Source of the DNA: Micromonospora parva
GTDB taxonomy: Bacteria > Actinomycetota > Actinomycetes > Mycobacteriales > Micromonosporaceae
Assembly (NCBI RefSeq): GCF_000718515.1
Contig: NZ_JNZS01000033.1
Span: forward strand, 1-64,000
Direction: 5' to 3'
DNA: 64,000 nt
The position numbers and the translations under genes were made by a program. Under the pieces are notes generated by a model. That model had not been told where the DNA came from. It did not search any database and saw only the letters and a list, made by a program, of their open reading frames with translations. Positions 8,358 to 16,654 of the stretch are shown one piece after another. Position 1 is the stretch's first letter, and every line of letters begins with the position of its first letter.

Positions 8358-10462
8358 GCGTGCTGAACGCGCCCCCTCGCCCGGAGCCGGCCATCCGGCC
8401 GGCTCCGGGCGGGCGCCCCACCGCGCCCCGCGTCGCCGGTGTCTTCGTCGCCGCCATCCTGCTGCTGCTCGTGGTGACCGCGGTGCACCTCACCCAGGGC
8501 ACCTCGAACGTCGGCGCACTCGACCTGCTGCGGCTCGCCACCGGCGCCGACGACGAGGCGGCCCGCGTCCTGGTCGCCTCCCGGTTGCCCCGGCTGCTCG
8601 CCGGGCTGACCATCGGGGTGGCGCTCGGTTTCGCCGGGGCGGCGTTGCAGTCGATCGCCCGCAACCCGCTGGCCTCACCGGACACCCTCGCTGTCAACGC
8701 GGGCGCCCACCTGGCGATCGTCGCCTTCGCCGCGTTCGGCGTCTCGCTGCCCGCGCTGCCCGCCGGCGGCCTCGCCTTCTGCGGCGGACTGGCCGCCGCC
8801 GGCCTGGTGATGGCCATGTCCTCCGGTGGGCAGGCCGGCACCACCCGGCTGATCCTCGCCGGCTCGGCGACCGCGCTGGCACTCGGGTCGGTGACGACAC
8901 TGCTGCTGCTCCTGTTCGAGCAGGCCACCATCGGGCTGTTCGCCTGGGGGAACGGCTCGCTGGTGCAGAGCGACCTGACCTCGCTGACCCAACTCGCCCC
9001 GGTGATCGTCGGTGCCGTCGTCGTGCTCGTACTGCTCGGGCACCGCCTCGACATCCTCGCCCTCGGTGACGACACCGCCACAGTGCTCGGCCTCGACGTG
9101 CGGCGCACCCGAGTCACCGTGCTGGTCCTCGCTGTGCTGCTCTCCGCCGCGGCCGTCACCCTCACCGGCCCGGTCGGCTTCGTCGGCCTGTGCGCCCCGG
9201 TGATCGTCCGGCTGCTCGCGCCAGTGGTGCCGGGGGTGCACCGGCACCGCGTCCTGCTGCCGCTGTCCGGCATCGCCGGGGTCATCATCGTGCTCGGCTC
9301 CGACGTGCTGCTGCGGGCCGTGCTGGGCGGGCAGGCCGGTGTCGACATCCCCACCGGCGTGGTCACCACAATGCTCGGCGCGGCGATCCTCATCTGGCTG
9401 GCCCGCCGGCACCGCGACGCGGGTCCCACCCGTCGTCCGCCCGGTGGGCACGCGGCGGTCCGCTCCGCCGCCTTCCACCGCGGCGTCGTCGCCGTCGCCG
9501 CCGTCCTGACCGTCGCCGCCGTCACCGTCGGCATGCTCGCCGGGGACACCTGGGTGCTGCTCGGCGACGTGCTCAACTGGGTCAACGGCAGCACCGGGCC
9601 GGCGTACACCTTCGTGCTGGACCAGCGGTGGCCGCGCGTCGCCGCGGCGGTCCTGGCCGGCGCGGCGCTCGCGGTCGCCGGCACCACGGTGCAGGCGGTC
9701 TGCCGCAACCCGCTGGCCGAGCCGGGCATCCTCGGCATCACCGCCGGGGCCGGGCTCGGGGCGGTCGGGCTGCTCACCTTCGTGCCGTTGGCCGGTGTGT
9801 GGGCCGTCTCCGGCGTCGCCGGGCTCGGCGCGATGGTGGCGTTCGCGCTGGTCTACGGCCTGGCCTGGCGCGGCGGGCTGAGCTCCGACCGGCTGGTGCT
9901 GATCGGCTTCGGCGCCTGGCAGGGCGGCCTGGCGGTCATCACGTACCTGGTCGTCGCCTTCGACCCGTGGAACACCGGGAAGGCGTTGACCTGGCTGTCC
10001 GGCTCCACCTACGGCCGGATGCCCGCCCAGGTGCTGCCGGTGCTGATAGCCCTGCTGGTGTTCACCCCGGCCGTGGTCGCCGCCCGCCGGGAACTCGACC
10101 TGATGGCACTGGACGACGACACCCCCCGGGTGCTGGGTGTCCGCCTGGAACGCACCCGGTTGATCGCGCTCGGCGCGGCGGCACTGCTCACCTCCACCGC
10201 CGTCTCGGCCGTCGGGGTCATCGGCTTCGTCGGCCTGGTCGCCCCGCACGCCGCACGGGCACTCGTCGGCGGCCGACACTCCCGGGTGCTCCCGGTGGCC
10301 GCCCTGCTCGGCGCGGCGCTGGTCAGCATCGCCGACACCCTCGGCCGGACGGTCATCGCTCCGGCCCAGATCCCCGCCGGCCTGGTCACCGCCATGATCG
10401 GCACCCCGTACTTCATCTGGCTGCTGTGGCGCTCCCGCGCCGTGGCGAGCACCACCCGGTAG
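8354..10462 (+). CDS. Fused FecCD-family siderophore permease (FhuB-like)
   Basis: Two complete FecCD permease halves are joined in one 702-aa chain, so one gene supplies the whole membrane channel, as in E. coli FhuB. The first half holds RNPLASPDTLAVNAG and GPVGFVGLCAPVIVRL; the second repeats the pattern with CRNPLAEPGILGITAGAGLG and GVIGFVGLVAPHAARALVG. About 18-20 hydrophobic segments are visible. GTG 8354 is chosen because it overlaps the lipoprotein stop (GTGA) and the protein then begins SVLNAPPRP before the first helix near residue 30. It acts with the ATPase and lipoprotein upstream. Confidence 0.93.
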   Translation: MSVLNAPPRPEPAIRPAPGGRPTAPRVAGVFVAAILLLLVVTAVHLTQGTSNVGALDLLRLATGADDEAARVLVASRLPRLLAGLTIGVALGFAGAALQSIARNPLASPDTLAVNAGAHLAIVAFAAFGVSLPALPAGGLAFCGGLAAAGLVMAMSSGGQAGTTRLILAGSATALALGSVTTLLLLLFEQATIGLFAWGNGSLVQSDLTSLTQLAPVIVGAVVVLVLLGHRLDILALGDDTATVLGLDVRRTRVTVLVLAVLLSAAAVTLTGPVGFVGLCAPVIVRLLAPVVPGVHRHRVLLPLSGIAGVIIVLGSDVLLRAVLGGQAGVDIPTGVVTTMLGAAILIWLARRHRDAGPTRRPPGGHAAVRSAAFHRGVVAVAAVLTVAAVTVGMLAGDTWVLLGDVLNWVNGSTGPAYTFVLDQRWPRVAAAVLAGAALAVAGTTVQAVCRNPLAEPGILGITAGAGLGAVGLLTFVPLAGVWAVSGVAGLGAMVAFALVYGLAWRGGLSSDRLVLIGFGAWQGGLAVITYLVVAFDPWNTGKALTWLSGSTYGRMPAQVLPVLIALLVFTPAVVAARRELDLMALDDDTPRVLGVRLERTRLIALGAAALLTSTAVSAVGVIGFVGLVAPHAARALVGGRHSRVLPVAALLGAALVSIADTLGRTVIAPAQIPAGLVTAMIGTPYFIWLLWRSRAVASTTR

Positions 10463-10490
10463 CACGCCCACCCGAGTCGAGAGAGGCACC

Positions 10491-11396
10491 ATGACCGAGA
10501 CCCTGCCCATCGCCCCGTGGCGCGTGTTCACCGTCACCGTCCGCGCGGTACGCCGACTCAGCCCGTCCTTCACCCGGGTGACCTTCACCGGGGCGGACCT
10601 GGACCGTTTCGCCGACAACGGCTACGACCAGCGGATCAAGTTGGCGCTGCCGCTGGCCGGTCAGCGCGCGGCGACCCTGCCCCACGGAGCGGACTGGTAC
10701 GCGCAGTGGCGGGCCCTGCCGGAGCACCTGCGCAATCCGATCCGTACCTACACGGTGCGGGCGGTCCGACCACACCTGGCCGAGGTCGACGTCGACCTGG
10801 TGCTGCACGGCGACGGTGGCCCGGCGACGCGCTGGGCCCGGCGGGCCACCGTCGGCGACGAGATCGCACTCGTCGGGCCGGACGCCGGCTACGACGGCAA
10901 CCACGGCGGGGTCGAGTTCCGACAGTCGGCCGGCAGCACCCTGCTGTTGGCCGGGGACGAGACCGCCGTGCCGGCGATCAGCGGCATCTGTGCCCGGCTC
11001 CCGGTGGACGCCCGCGGCACTGTCGTGCTGGAGGTGCCGGAAGCGGCCGACGTGTTGCCGCTGGTCGCGCCGCCCGGCGTCGAGGTCCGCTGGCTACCTC
11101 GGGGCACCGGCGGGTACGGCAGCCGGCTGGTGCCCGCCGTCACCGCCGCGGCCGGGGAGCTGCTGGCCAGCGAGGCGTCGAGGGCCGCCCAGCCCGTGCC
11201 GGACGTGGACGTGGACACGGAGATCCTGTGGGAGGTGCCGGAGGAGGTGCCCCCGGTGCCGCTGTACGCGTGGCTGGCCGGGGAGGCCGGCGTCATCCGT
11301 ACCCTGCGCCGGCACCTGGTCGCCGAGCGGGGGCTGGACCGGCGGGCGGTGGCCTTCATGGGCTACTGGCGTCTCGGCCAGGCCGACGTCAGCTGA
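10491..11396 (+). CDS. Siderophore-interacting protein (ViuB/SIP ferric reductase)
   Basis: This cytosolic FAD-dependent reductase is expected to release iron from the imported ferric siderophore by reduction. The 301-aa protein has the SIP signatures LSPSFTRVTFTGADL near the N-terminus, RTYTVR at the FAD site and GDETAVPAISG opening the NAD(P)H-binding lobe, ending with the typical YWRLGQ stretch (GYWRLGQADVS). GAGAGAGG precedes ATG 10491, 28 nt after the permease stop. It closes the iron operon; a GC-rich hairpin at 11477-11496 follows. Confidence 0.93.
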   Translation: MTETLPIAPWRVFTVTVRAVRRLSPSFTRVTFTGADLDRFADNGYDQRIKLALPLAGQRAATLPHGADWYAQWRALPEHLRNPIRTYTVRAVRPHLAEVDVDLVLHGDGGPATRWARRATVGDEIALVGPDAGYDGNHGGVEFRQSAGSTLLLAGDETAVPAISGICARLPVDARGTVVLEVPEAADVLPLVAPPGVEVRWLPRGTGGYGSRLVPAVTAAAGELLASEASRAAQPVPDVDVDTEILWEVPEEVPPVPLYAWLAGEAGVIRTLRRHLVAERGLDRRAVAFMGYWRLGQADVS

Positions 11397-11476
11397 CCGC
11401 GCCGCGCACCGGCCGGGCAGGCGCGAGGTGCGTCGGAGGCCGTGAGGCGCGTACCGTTTCGGGTCGGACTTGGGGC

Positions 11477-11496
11477 GGGCCGGCTGGAGCCGGCCC
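11477..11496 (+). terminator. Hairpin after siderophore operon
   Basis: GGGCCGGCT and AGCCGGCCC are perfect inverted arms separated by two bases, 80 nt past the siderophore-interacting protein gene. There is no T tract, as is common in high-GC actinobacteria. It separates the iron operon from the SDR gene. Confidence 0.5.
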
Positions 11497-11521
11497 GGGA
11501 TACGGGACGAGACAACGACGC

Positions 11522-12982
11522 ATGACGGTGGACAACATTACCGAAAACGGTCAGCACGGTATTGACCGGAGCCGGCTGGAGGCCTGCCTCAGCGTCTTCG
11601 ATGAGTTGGAGGCACTTCCCTCCGACCATCCCGACGTGGTGCGGGTGCAGCGGGCCACCGCCCGGCTCTACAAGGTGATCAAGCAGCGGCGGCGGGAGGA
11701 GCGGCGCGACGCCATCCTCGCCGCCGACCGGGCGGTGACGGAGGCCACCGCCACCGGCGCTCCCGGGCGGATCGACGACGAGACGCAGGGCATTCCGTTG
11801 GCGTCCTCGGTGGCGGGCGAGACGGCGGGCTTCCTGCACAACCCGCGCGGGTGCTACGTCTGCAAACAGCGCTACCGCCAGGTGGACGCGTTCTACCACC
11901 AGCTCTGCCCGTCCTGCGCCGCGCTCAACCGGGAGCGCCGCGACGCCCGTACCGACCTGACCGGCCGGCGCGCGCTGCTCACCGGCGGACGCGCCAAGAT
12001 CGGCATGTACATCGCGCTGCGGCTGCTGCGCGACGGCGCGCACACGACGGTGACGACCCGGTTCCCGCACGACGCGGTCCGCCGCTTCACCGCGATGCCG
12101 GACAGCGGGGACTGGCTGCACCGGCTGCGCATCGTCGGGATCGACCTGCGTGACCCCGCCCAGGTGATCGCCCTCGCCGACGACGTCAGCAGCCAGGGCC
12201 CTCTCGACATCCTGATCAACAACGCGGCGCAGACCGTCCGCCGGTCCCCCGGGGCGTACGCGCAGCTGATCGCCGCGGAGGCGGCGGCCCTGCCGGACGG
12301 TCCGCTGCCGGAGCTGATCACGTTCGCCAAGCCGGACGGCCCGGGCGGCCCGGTGGGCAGCCTGACCGCCGGGCCCCAGTCGACAGCGCTCACCCCGCAC
12401 GCGTTGACCGCGCTGGCACTGACCAGCGGCTCGGCCTCACCGGACCGGATCGCGGCGTCCACCGCCATCGACGCCGGCGGGCTGGTGCCCGACCTCGACT
12501 CGGTCAACAGCTGGGTCCAGCGCGTGCAGGAGGTCGATCCGGTCGAGCTGCTCGAGGTGCAGCTGTGCAACGTCACCGCGCCGTTCGTGCTGGTCAGCCG
12601 GCTGCGCCCGGCGATGGCCGCCGCGTCGGCCCGGCGCAAGTACGTGGTGAACGTGTCGGCCATGGAGGGCCAGTTCGGCCGCGGTTACAAGGGGCCGGGG
12701 CATCCGCACACCAACATGGCCAAGGCGGCGTTGAACATGCTGACCCGCACCAGCGCCGAGGAGATGTTGACCGACGGCATCCTGATGACCAGCGTCGACA
12801 CCGGCTGGATCACCGACGAACGCCCGCACCCGACGAAGATGCGGCTGGCCGACGAGGGCTTCCACGCCCCGCTGGACCTGGTCGACGGCGCGGCCCGGGT
12901 GTACGACCCGATCGTCCGCGGCGAGCAGGGCGAGGACCTGTACGGCTGTTTCCTGAAGGACTACGCGCCCTGCGCCTGGTGA
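11522..12982 (+). CDS. Zinc-finger SDR-family oxidoreductase with non-canonical active site
   Basis: The 486-aa protein couples a helical, basic N-terminus and a probable zinc ribbon (Cys111-x2-Cys114 and Cys129-x2-Cys132) to a short-chain dehydrogenase fold. The cofactor motif is TGGRAKIG (154-161) and the NNAA motif is at 233-236. In place of the canonical YxxxK active site it reads HPHTNMAKAALNM, so the catalytic Tyr position is not Tyr. I recall related proteins with this motif in fungi, plants and actinobacteria; the function is unknown. An insertion of about 80 residues lies between the NNAA motif and the active-site region. Its neighbour downstream is a heme-degrading-domain protein, 39 nt away. 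Confidence 0.85.
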   Translation: MTVDNITENGQHGIDRSRLEACLSVFDELEALPSDHPDVVRVQRATARLYKVIKQRRREERRDAILAADRAVTEATATGAPGRIDDETQGIPLASSVAGETAGFLHNPRGCYVCKQRYRQVDAFYHQLCPSCAALNRERRDARTDLTGRRALLTGGRAKIGMYIALRLLRDGAHTTVTTRFPHDAVRRFTAMPDSGDWLHRLRIVGIDLRDPAQVIALADDVSSQGPLDILINNAAQTVRRSPGAYAQLIAAEAAALPDGPLPELITFAKPDGPGGPVGSLTAGPQSTALTPHALTALALTSGSASPDRIAASTAIDAGGLVPDLDSVNSWVQRVQEVDPVELLEVQLCNVTAPFVLVSRLRPAMAAASARRKYVVNVSAMEGQFGRGYKGPGHPHTNMAKAALNMLTRTSAEEMLTDGILMTSVDTGWITDERPHPTKMRLADEGFHAPLDLVDGAARVYDPIVRGEQGEDLYGCFLKDYAPCAW

Positions 12983-13021
12983 TCGACCGATGATCGCCTC
13001 TGCACCATGAGGAGAAGAGAC

Positions 13022-13498
13022 ATGTCAGCTGACAGTGCATCGTGGCCGACGCTTGACGAGCTGCTGCGCGAGGAGAGCGAGCTGGAGCTCGCGGGCCTGT
13101 CCGAGACCGACGCGTACGAGCTGGGGATGCTCGCCGTCACCGCCGCCACCGAGCAGCGGCTGCCGGTCTCGGTGGGCGTGTGGCGGGCCGGACGGCAGCT
13201 GTTCCACTGTGGTCTGCCGGGGTCGACGGCGGACAACGACGCGTGGCTGCGCCGCAAGGGCCGGGTGGTGATGCGGTTCGAGCACTCGTCGCTCTACATG
13301 GCCCGACTGTGCCAGGACAAGCAGGTGACGCTGGCCGAGCGGTTCGGCCTGCCGGCCTCGCGGTACGCGGCGGCCGGGGGCGCGCTGCCCCTGCGGGTGC
13401 GCGGCACCGGCGTCGTGGGCTGGGTCGGTGTCTCCGGGCTGCCGCAGCTGGACGACCACCGCTTCGTGGTCGACATCCTCCGCAAGCTCCCCCGCTAG
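13022..13498 (+). CDS. HbpS/UPF0303-type heme-degrading-domain protein
   Basis: This small 158-aa protein resembles the UPF0303 branch of the haem-degrading (PF03928) family, recognisable from LGMLAVTAATEQRLPVSVGV, the FHCGLPGSTADNDAW stretch and the GVVGWVGVSGLPQLDDHRFV C-terminus. It has no signal peptide. The start is ATG 13022, with AGGAGAAG just upstream; an ATG at 13007 would place that site inside the gene. Family members bind or degrade haem or act as redox-linked accessory proteins. Position after the SDR gene and near the iron operon fits an iron or haem link, but the iron box itself lies far upstream. Confidence 0.8.
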   Translation: MSADSASWPTLDELLREESELELAGLSETDAYELGMLAVTAATEQRLPVSVGVWRAGRQLFHCGLPGSTADNDAWLRRKGRVVMRFEHSSLYMARLCQDKQVTLAERFGLPASRYAAAGGALPLRVRGTGVVGWVGVSGLPQLDDHRFVVDILRKLPR

Positions 13499-13504
13499 GG
13501 CCGT

Positions 13505-13563
13505 CCCGGCGGCCTCGCGACGAGGCCGCCGGGCACCGATCAGCGGCCTCGCGACGAGGCCGC
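13505..13563. terminator. Tandem duplicated hairpin between convergent genes
   Basis: Two nearly identical hairpins lie in tandem. The first has arms CCCGGCGGCCTCG/CGAGGCCGCCGGG with loop CGA (13505-13533). The second has arms GCGGCCTCG/CGAGGCCGC with the same loop (13543-13563). The repeat unit is about 36 bp and includes the following GGGCACCG(A/C)TCAG. It probably ends transcription from both the heme-domain gene and the flavin monooxygenase gene. Confidence 0.75.
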
Positions 13564-13573
13564 GGGGCACCGC

Positions 13574-14950
13574 TCAGTGGGCGCGACGGTTGGCCCGCAG
13601 TGCGCCCAGCAGCACGCTCGGCCGGGCCAGTGAGCTGGGGTGCTCGCGCATGGAGACGACGTCGTTGAACCGTCGCGCGGTCGGCACGTCGGTGACTGTC
13701 GCGGCGATGACCTGCCGGCTGGCCCAGCTGGAGAGCCGGTGGCCGCGCGGGTAGGGCCCGTCGACGTGGGGCAACGCCAGGTCCGCCGAGGTCGACAGTG
13801 ACCAGGCGGCGTCGACCACGACCTTCTGGAGCGCGAGGTAGTGGCGCGCGGGCGCCCGCAGGTCCGGGTGGGACCGGAGGTACGTCGACAGGCACGCTGC
13901 GTGCAGGGCCGCCGCCGTCATGCCCTGCCCGTACACCGGGTTGAACGACGCGACCGCGTCGCCGACGCTGACCAGGCCGGCCGGGAACCGCTTGAGCGCG
14001 TGGAAGTCCCGTCGCCGGCTGTCGGCGTGGTGGTAGGTCTGGACGTCGCCGATCATCTCCTGGTCGGCGACCTCGCCGAACTCCGGTGGGAACTGCTCCC
14101 GCAGGCGGCGGACGAAGTCCTCCGCGGTGCGGCCCGGACGGTCGTCGCCGTAACCGGCCATCATGGCCATCCACCGGCCGTCCTCGATGGCGAAGAACGC
14201 CGCCCCGGCCACGTCCAGCCCCGTTCCCGGTGTGTTCAGGGCCAGCACGACGGTGGAGGCCGGGGTGGGCTCCGGACGACGGAACAGGGCGGTCGCGTAG
14301 TTGAGGTGCACTGTCATCCGCCGGGTGACCGGTCGCTCCCAGTCGGCCCGCTCCAGCCAGTCGGACAGTTTGCTGGACCGCCCCATGGCGTCCACCACGA
14401 GGTCGCCGCGCTCGACACCGGGCACCCTGGCGACCTCGCACCGGACCCCGGTGACCGCGTCGTCGTCGAACGTGAGGCCGGTCGCACGGGCGGTGATCGT
14501 CTTGACGTTGGGCAGTCGGAGCACCTGCTGGCGGATCAGGCCCTCCAGCAGCGGCCGACTGCCCGCCAGGCTGTCGGCGTCGTCGGGGACGACGACCTTC
14601 AGCCGCCCGTCGAGGTAGTTGCGTCGGGCCGTGGGCGGCGCCTCGATCGCGCCGCGTGCCAGTGCCTCGTCGCGGAAACCGGGAAACAGCCGCTCCAGCT
14701 GGAAGAGGCCGCCGGGCAGCAGCGCGTGCAGCTGCGTCCCCTGGGGTACGCCGGGACGCGCGCCGGTCACCTGCGGGTCGTCCCGGTCGATGATGACGAC
14801 GGTGTCGGCGTGGTCGGACAGCACCCGGGCGGCGAGCAGACCGGCGACGCTGCCGCCGACCACGACGGCCCTTCCCATCGTCGGTGCCGGCTGGTCAGGG
14901 GGTCGAGCCGCGTTCAGCTCAGCGAAGACCCGGGATGGGGAGAGGGACAT
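13574..14950 (-). CDS. FAD-dependent monooxygenase/epoxidase-like
   Basis: This 458-aa flavoprotein monooxygenase has an N-terminal dinucleotide-binding fold (VGGSVAGLLAARVL with acidic end VIIDRD, residues about 31-57). The second FAD motif is GDAVASFNPVYGQGMTAAAL, typical of the p-hydroxybenzoate hydroxylase superfamily and of LasC/MonCI-like epoxidases. ATG 14950 has GGAGA nine bases upstream. No signal peptide is seen. It is transcribed divergently from the lipase gene and ends against the tandem terminators. No biosynthetic cluster surrounds it, so the substrate is unknown. Confidence 0.85.
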   Translation of the reverse strand: MSLSPSRVFAELNAARPPDQPAPTMGRAVVVGGSVAGLLAARVLSDHADTVVIIDRDDPQVTGARPGVPQGTQLHALLPGGLFQLERLFPGFRDEALARGAIEAPPTARRNYLDGRLKVVVPDDADSLAGSRPLLEGLIRQQVLRLPNVKTITARATGLTFDDDAVTGVRCEVARVPGVERGDLVVDAMGRSSKLSDWLERADWERPVTRRMTVHLNYATALFRRPEPTPASTVVLALNTPGTGLDVAGAAFFAIEDGRWMAMMAGYGDDRPGRTAEDFVRRLREQFPPEFGEVADQEMIGDVQTYHHADSRRRDFHALKRFPAGLVSVGDAVASFNPVYGQGMTAAALHAACLSTYLRSHPDLRAPARHYLALQKVVVDAAWSLSTSADLALPHVDGPYPRGHRLSSWASRQVIAATVTDVPTARRFNDVVSMREHPSSLARPSVLLGALRANRRAH

Positions 14951-15252
14951 CGTGCTCTCCAAGGGGGTAACGAGGTGTGTGCCCTCCCCGGTCACTGCCC
15001 GCGTCCGTGCGCGGGGCAGGCCGGTGGACGGTCGTTCGACGTGATGCCCGCCGATCGTCGCACAACCAAACGAACGGCAACGACCTGTGTCTGCCAGCTG
15101 ACGCCGTGTCGACCGACGCGTCAAGGGGCTCGGTGTACGGACGGGGCGTCCGACCCGGGTCGGCGGACCGTGCGGTGTGGACCATCGCGCCACACCCTGA
15201 CACGATACTTGCGCTAGCAGTGCAAATACTTCGTCCGTCAGGTGGAGGATCG
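14951..15252. other. Divergent intergenic region, no gene seen
   Basis: These 302 nt separate the divergent monooxygenase and lipase starts and must hold both promoters. The only clear structure is the dyad at 15209-15225 close to the lipase start. GGTGGAGGATCG gives the lipase Shine-Dalgarno sequence. I see no convincing small ORF or RNA. Confidence 0.5.
15209..15225. promoter_or_regulatory. Imperfect dyad, candidate operator of the lipase gene
   Basis: TTGCGCTAGCAGTGCAA is an imperfect palindrome (12 of 17 positions agree with its reverse complement) located 28 nt before the lipase ATG in a locally AT-richer stretch. Size and symmetry fit a TetR- or MarR-type operator; no regulator gene is adjacent. 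Confidence 0.35.
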
Positions 15253-16587
15253 ATGCACACATCTCGCCGGAGACTGCTCTCCGTGCTGGTCGGGGTCGGA
15301 GTGGCCCTCGCCGCCAGCCTGTCCGCCGTCGCCGTCCCCCGCGCCGCCGAAGCCGCCGCCGCACCGACGTACCGTCCGGTGATCTTCATCCACGGCAGCG
15401 CGGGGTCGGCGGCCCAGTTCGAGTCCCAGGCCAAACGGCTGGCCAGCAACGGCTACCCGATCGACATCATCGAAGCCCACGAGTACGACTCCCCGAACGT
15501 CGCGGCGGTCCTGCCCCAGCTGTACGCGGGACTCGACGCGCGGATCTCCCGCCTGCTGGCGACCAGCGGCGCGGACCGGGTCGACCTGGTCGCGCACTCG
15601 CTGGGCACCTTCGTCACCCAGGGCTACCTCACCAGCTCGCCGGAGCGCGCCGCCCGCGTCGCGCACTACGTCAACCTGGACGGGCGCACCGCCGCCGCCC
15701 CGCCGGGTGGTGTGCCCACCCTGGCGATCTGGGGCGAGGGCGACCCGGCCCGCGCCATCGTCGGCGCGACCAACGTGCACCTGTCGGACCAGTCGCACAC
15801 CCAGACCGTGTCGTCGGCGGAGTCGTTCACCGAGGTCTTCCGATTCCTGCGGGGCCGCGCGCCGCACACGACGCGGATCGTGCCCCAGCTCTTCGGCACC
15901 GCCCTGGTCTCCGGACGCGCCGTGCTCTTCCCGAGCAACGTCGGCGTCACCGGTGCCACGCTTGAGGTCTACCCGGTCAGCCCGCTGACCGGCGGCCGGC
16001 TGTCACACCGGCCCGCGCATCGGCTGTCGCTCGGTGGCGACGGCTCGTTCGGCCCGCTCCCGGTGCTCGCCACGGCCCGCTACGAGTTCGCCATCGTGCG
16101 CCCCGGCGCGGCGACGCACCACTTCTACTTCCAGCCGTTCCTGCGCTCGGACTCGTTCGTCCGCCTCGCGACCAGCGTGCCGGGCGAGGGCCTCAGCGCC
16201 CTGGTCGACACCAGCGACCGGCACACGGCGCTCACCATCCAACGGCAGAAGGAGTGGTGGGGCGACCAGGGCGACGCCGGTGACCGGCTCTGGATCAACG
16301 GCAGGGATGTCCTGAACGCGGCGAACACCCCGCGCGCCAAGCGGACGATCGGCATCTTCGCCTTCGACGACGGCAGCGATGGCGTGACGGACCTGACGGC
16401 CCCGCTGCCGGAGTTCTTCAGCCAGACCTTCATCACCGGCATGGACGTCTTCATCCCGGCGACGCCGGCACACCTCGGCCTGGTGCGGATCACCGTGGGT
16501 CAACGCGGTGGTGGCCATGAGGTGATCAACGTGCCGAACTGGAAGTCGAGCACCGACCGGGTGACGGTCACGGTGGACGACTTCTGA
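15253..16587 (+). CDS. Secreted lipase (alpha/beta hydrolase with AFL-like C-terminal domain)
   Basis: The 444-aa extracellular esterase/lipase starts with a Sec signal (residues 1 to about 36, ending AAEAAAA). The alpha/beta hydrolase core shows FIHG oxyanion motif at 45-48, nucleophile Ser116 in AHSLG, probable acid Asp164 (WGEGD) and His182 (QSHTQTV). Residues from about 210 form a beta-rich region resembling the C-terminal lipid-binding domain of the Archaeoglobus AFL lipase. ATG 15253 has GGAGG six bases upstream. Lipid or ester hydrolysis outside the cell is the likely role; chain-length preference cannot be told. Confidence 0.88.
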   Translation: MHTSRRRLLSVLVGVGVALAASLSAVAVPRAAEAAAAPTYRPVIFIHGSAGSAAQFESQAKRLASNGYPIDIIEAHEYDSPNVAAVLPQLYAGLDARISRLLATSGADRVDLVAHSLGTFVTQGYLTSSPERAARVAHYVNLDGRTAAAPPGGVPTLAIWGEGDPARAIVGATNVHLSDQSHTQTVSSAESFTEVFRFLRGRAPHTTRIVPQLFGTALVSGRAVLFPSNVGVTGATLEVYPVSPLTGGRLSHRPAHRLSLGGDGSFGPLPVLATARYEFAIVRPGAATHHFYFQPFLRSDSFVRLATSVPGEGLSALVDTSDRHTALTIQRQKEWWGDQGDAGDRLWINGRDVLNAANTPRAKRTIGIFAFDDGSDGVTDLTAPLPEFFSQTFITGMDVFIPATPAHLGLVRITVGQRGGGHEVINVPNWKSSTDRVTVTVDDF

Positions 16588-16593
16588 CGGCGT

Positions 16594-16651
16594 CCCCCGG
16601 GGCGGCCCGGCCACCTCGAACCGCGAGGATGGCCGGGACCCGCCCGGGGGG
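16594..16651. terminator. Bidirectional terminator between lipase and MFS genes
   Basis: The 67-nt gap between convergent stops carries an extended imperfect palindrome. CCCCCGGGGCGG pairs with CCGCCCGGGGGG, and an inner GGCCA-n-CTCG pairs with CGAG-n-TGGCC. There is no T tract. Confidence 0.6.
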
Positions 16652-16654
16652 TTG

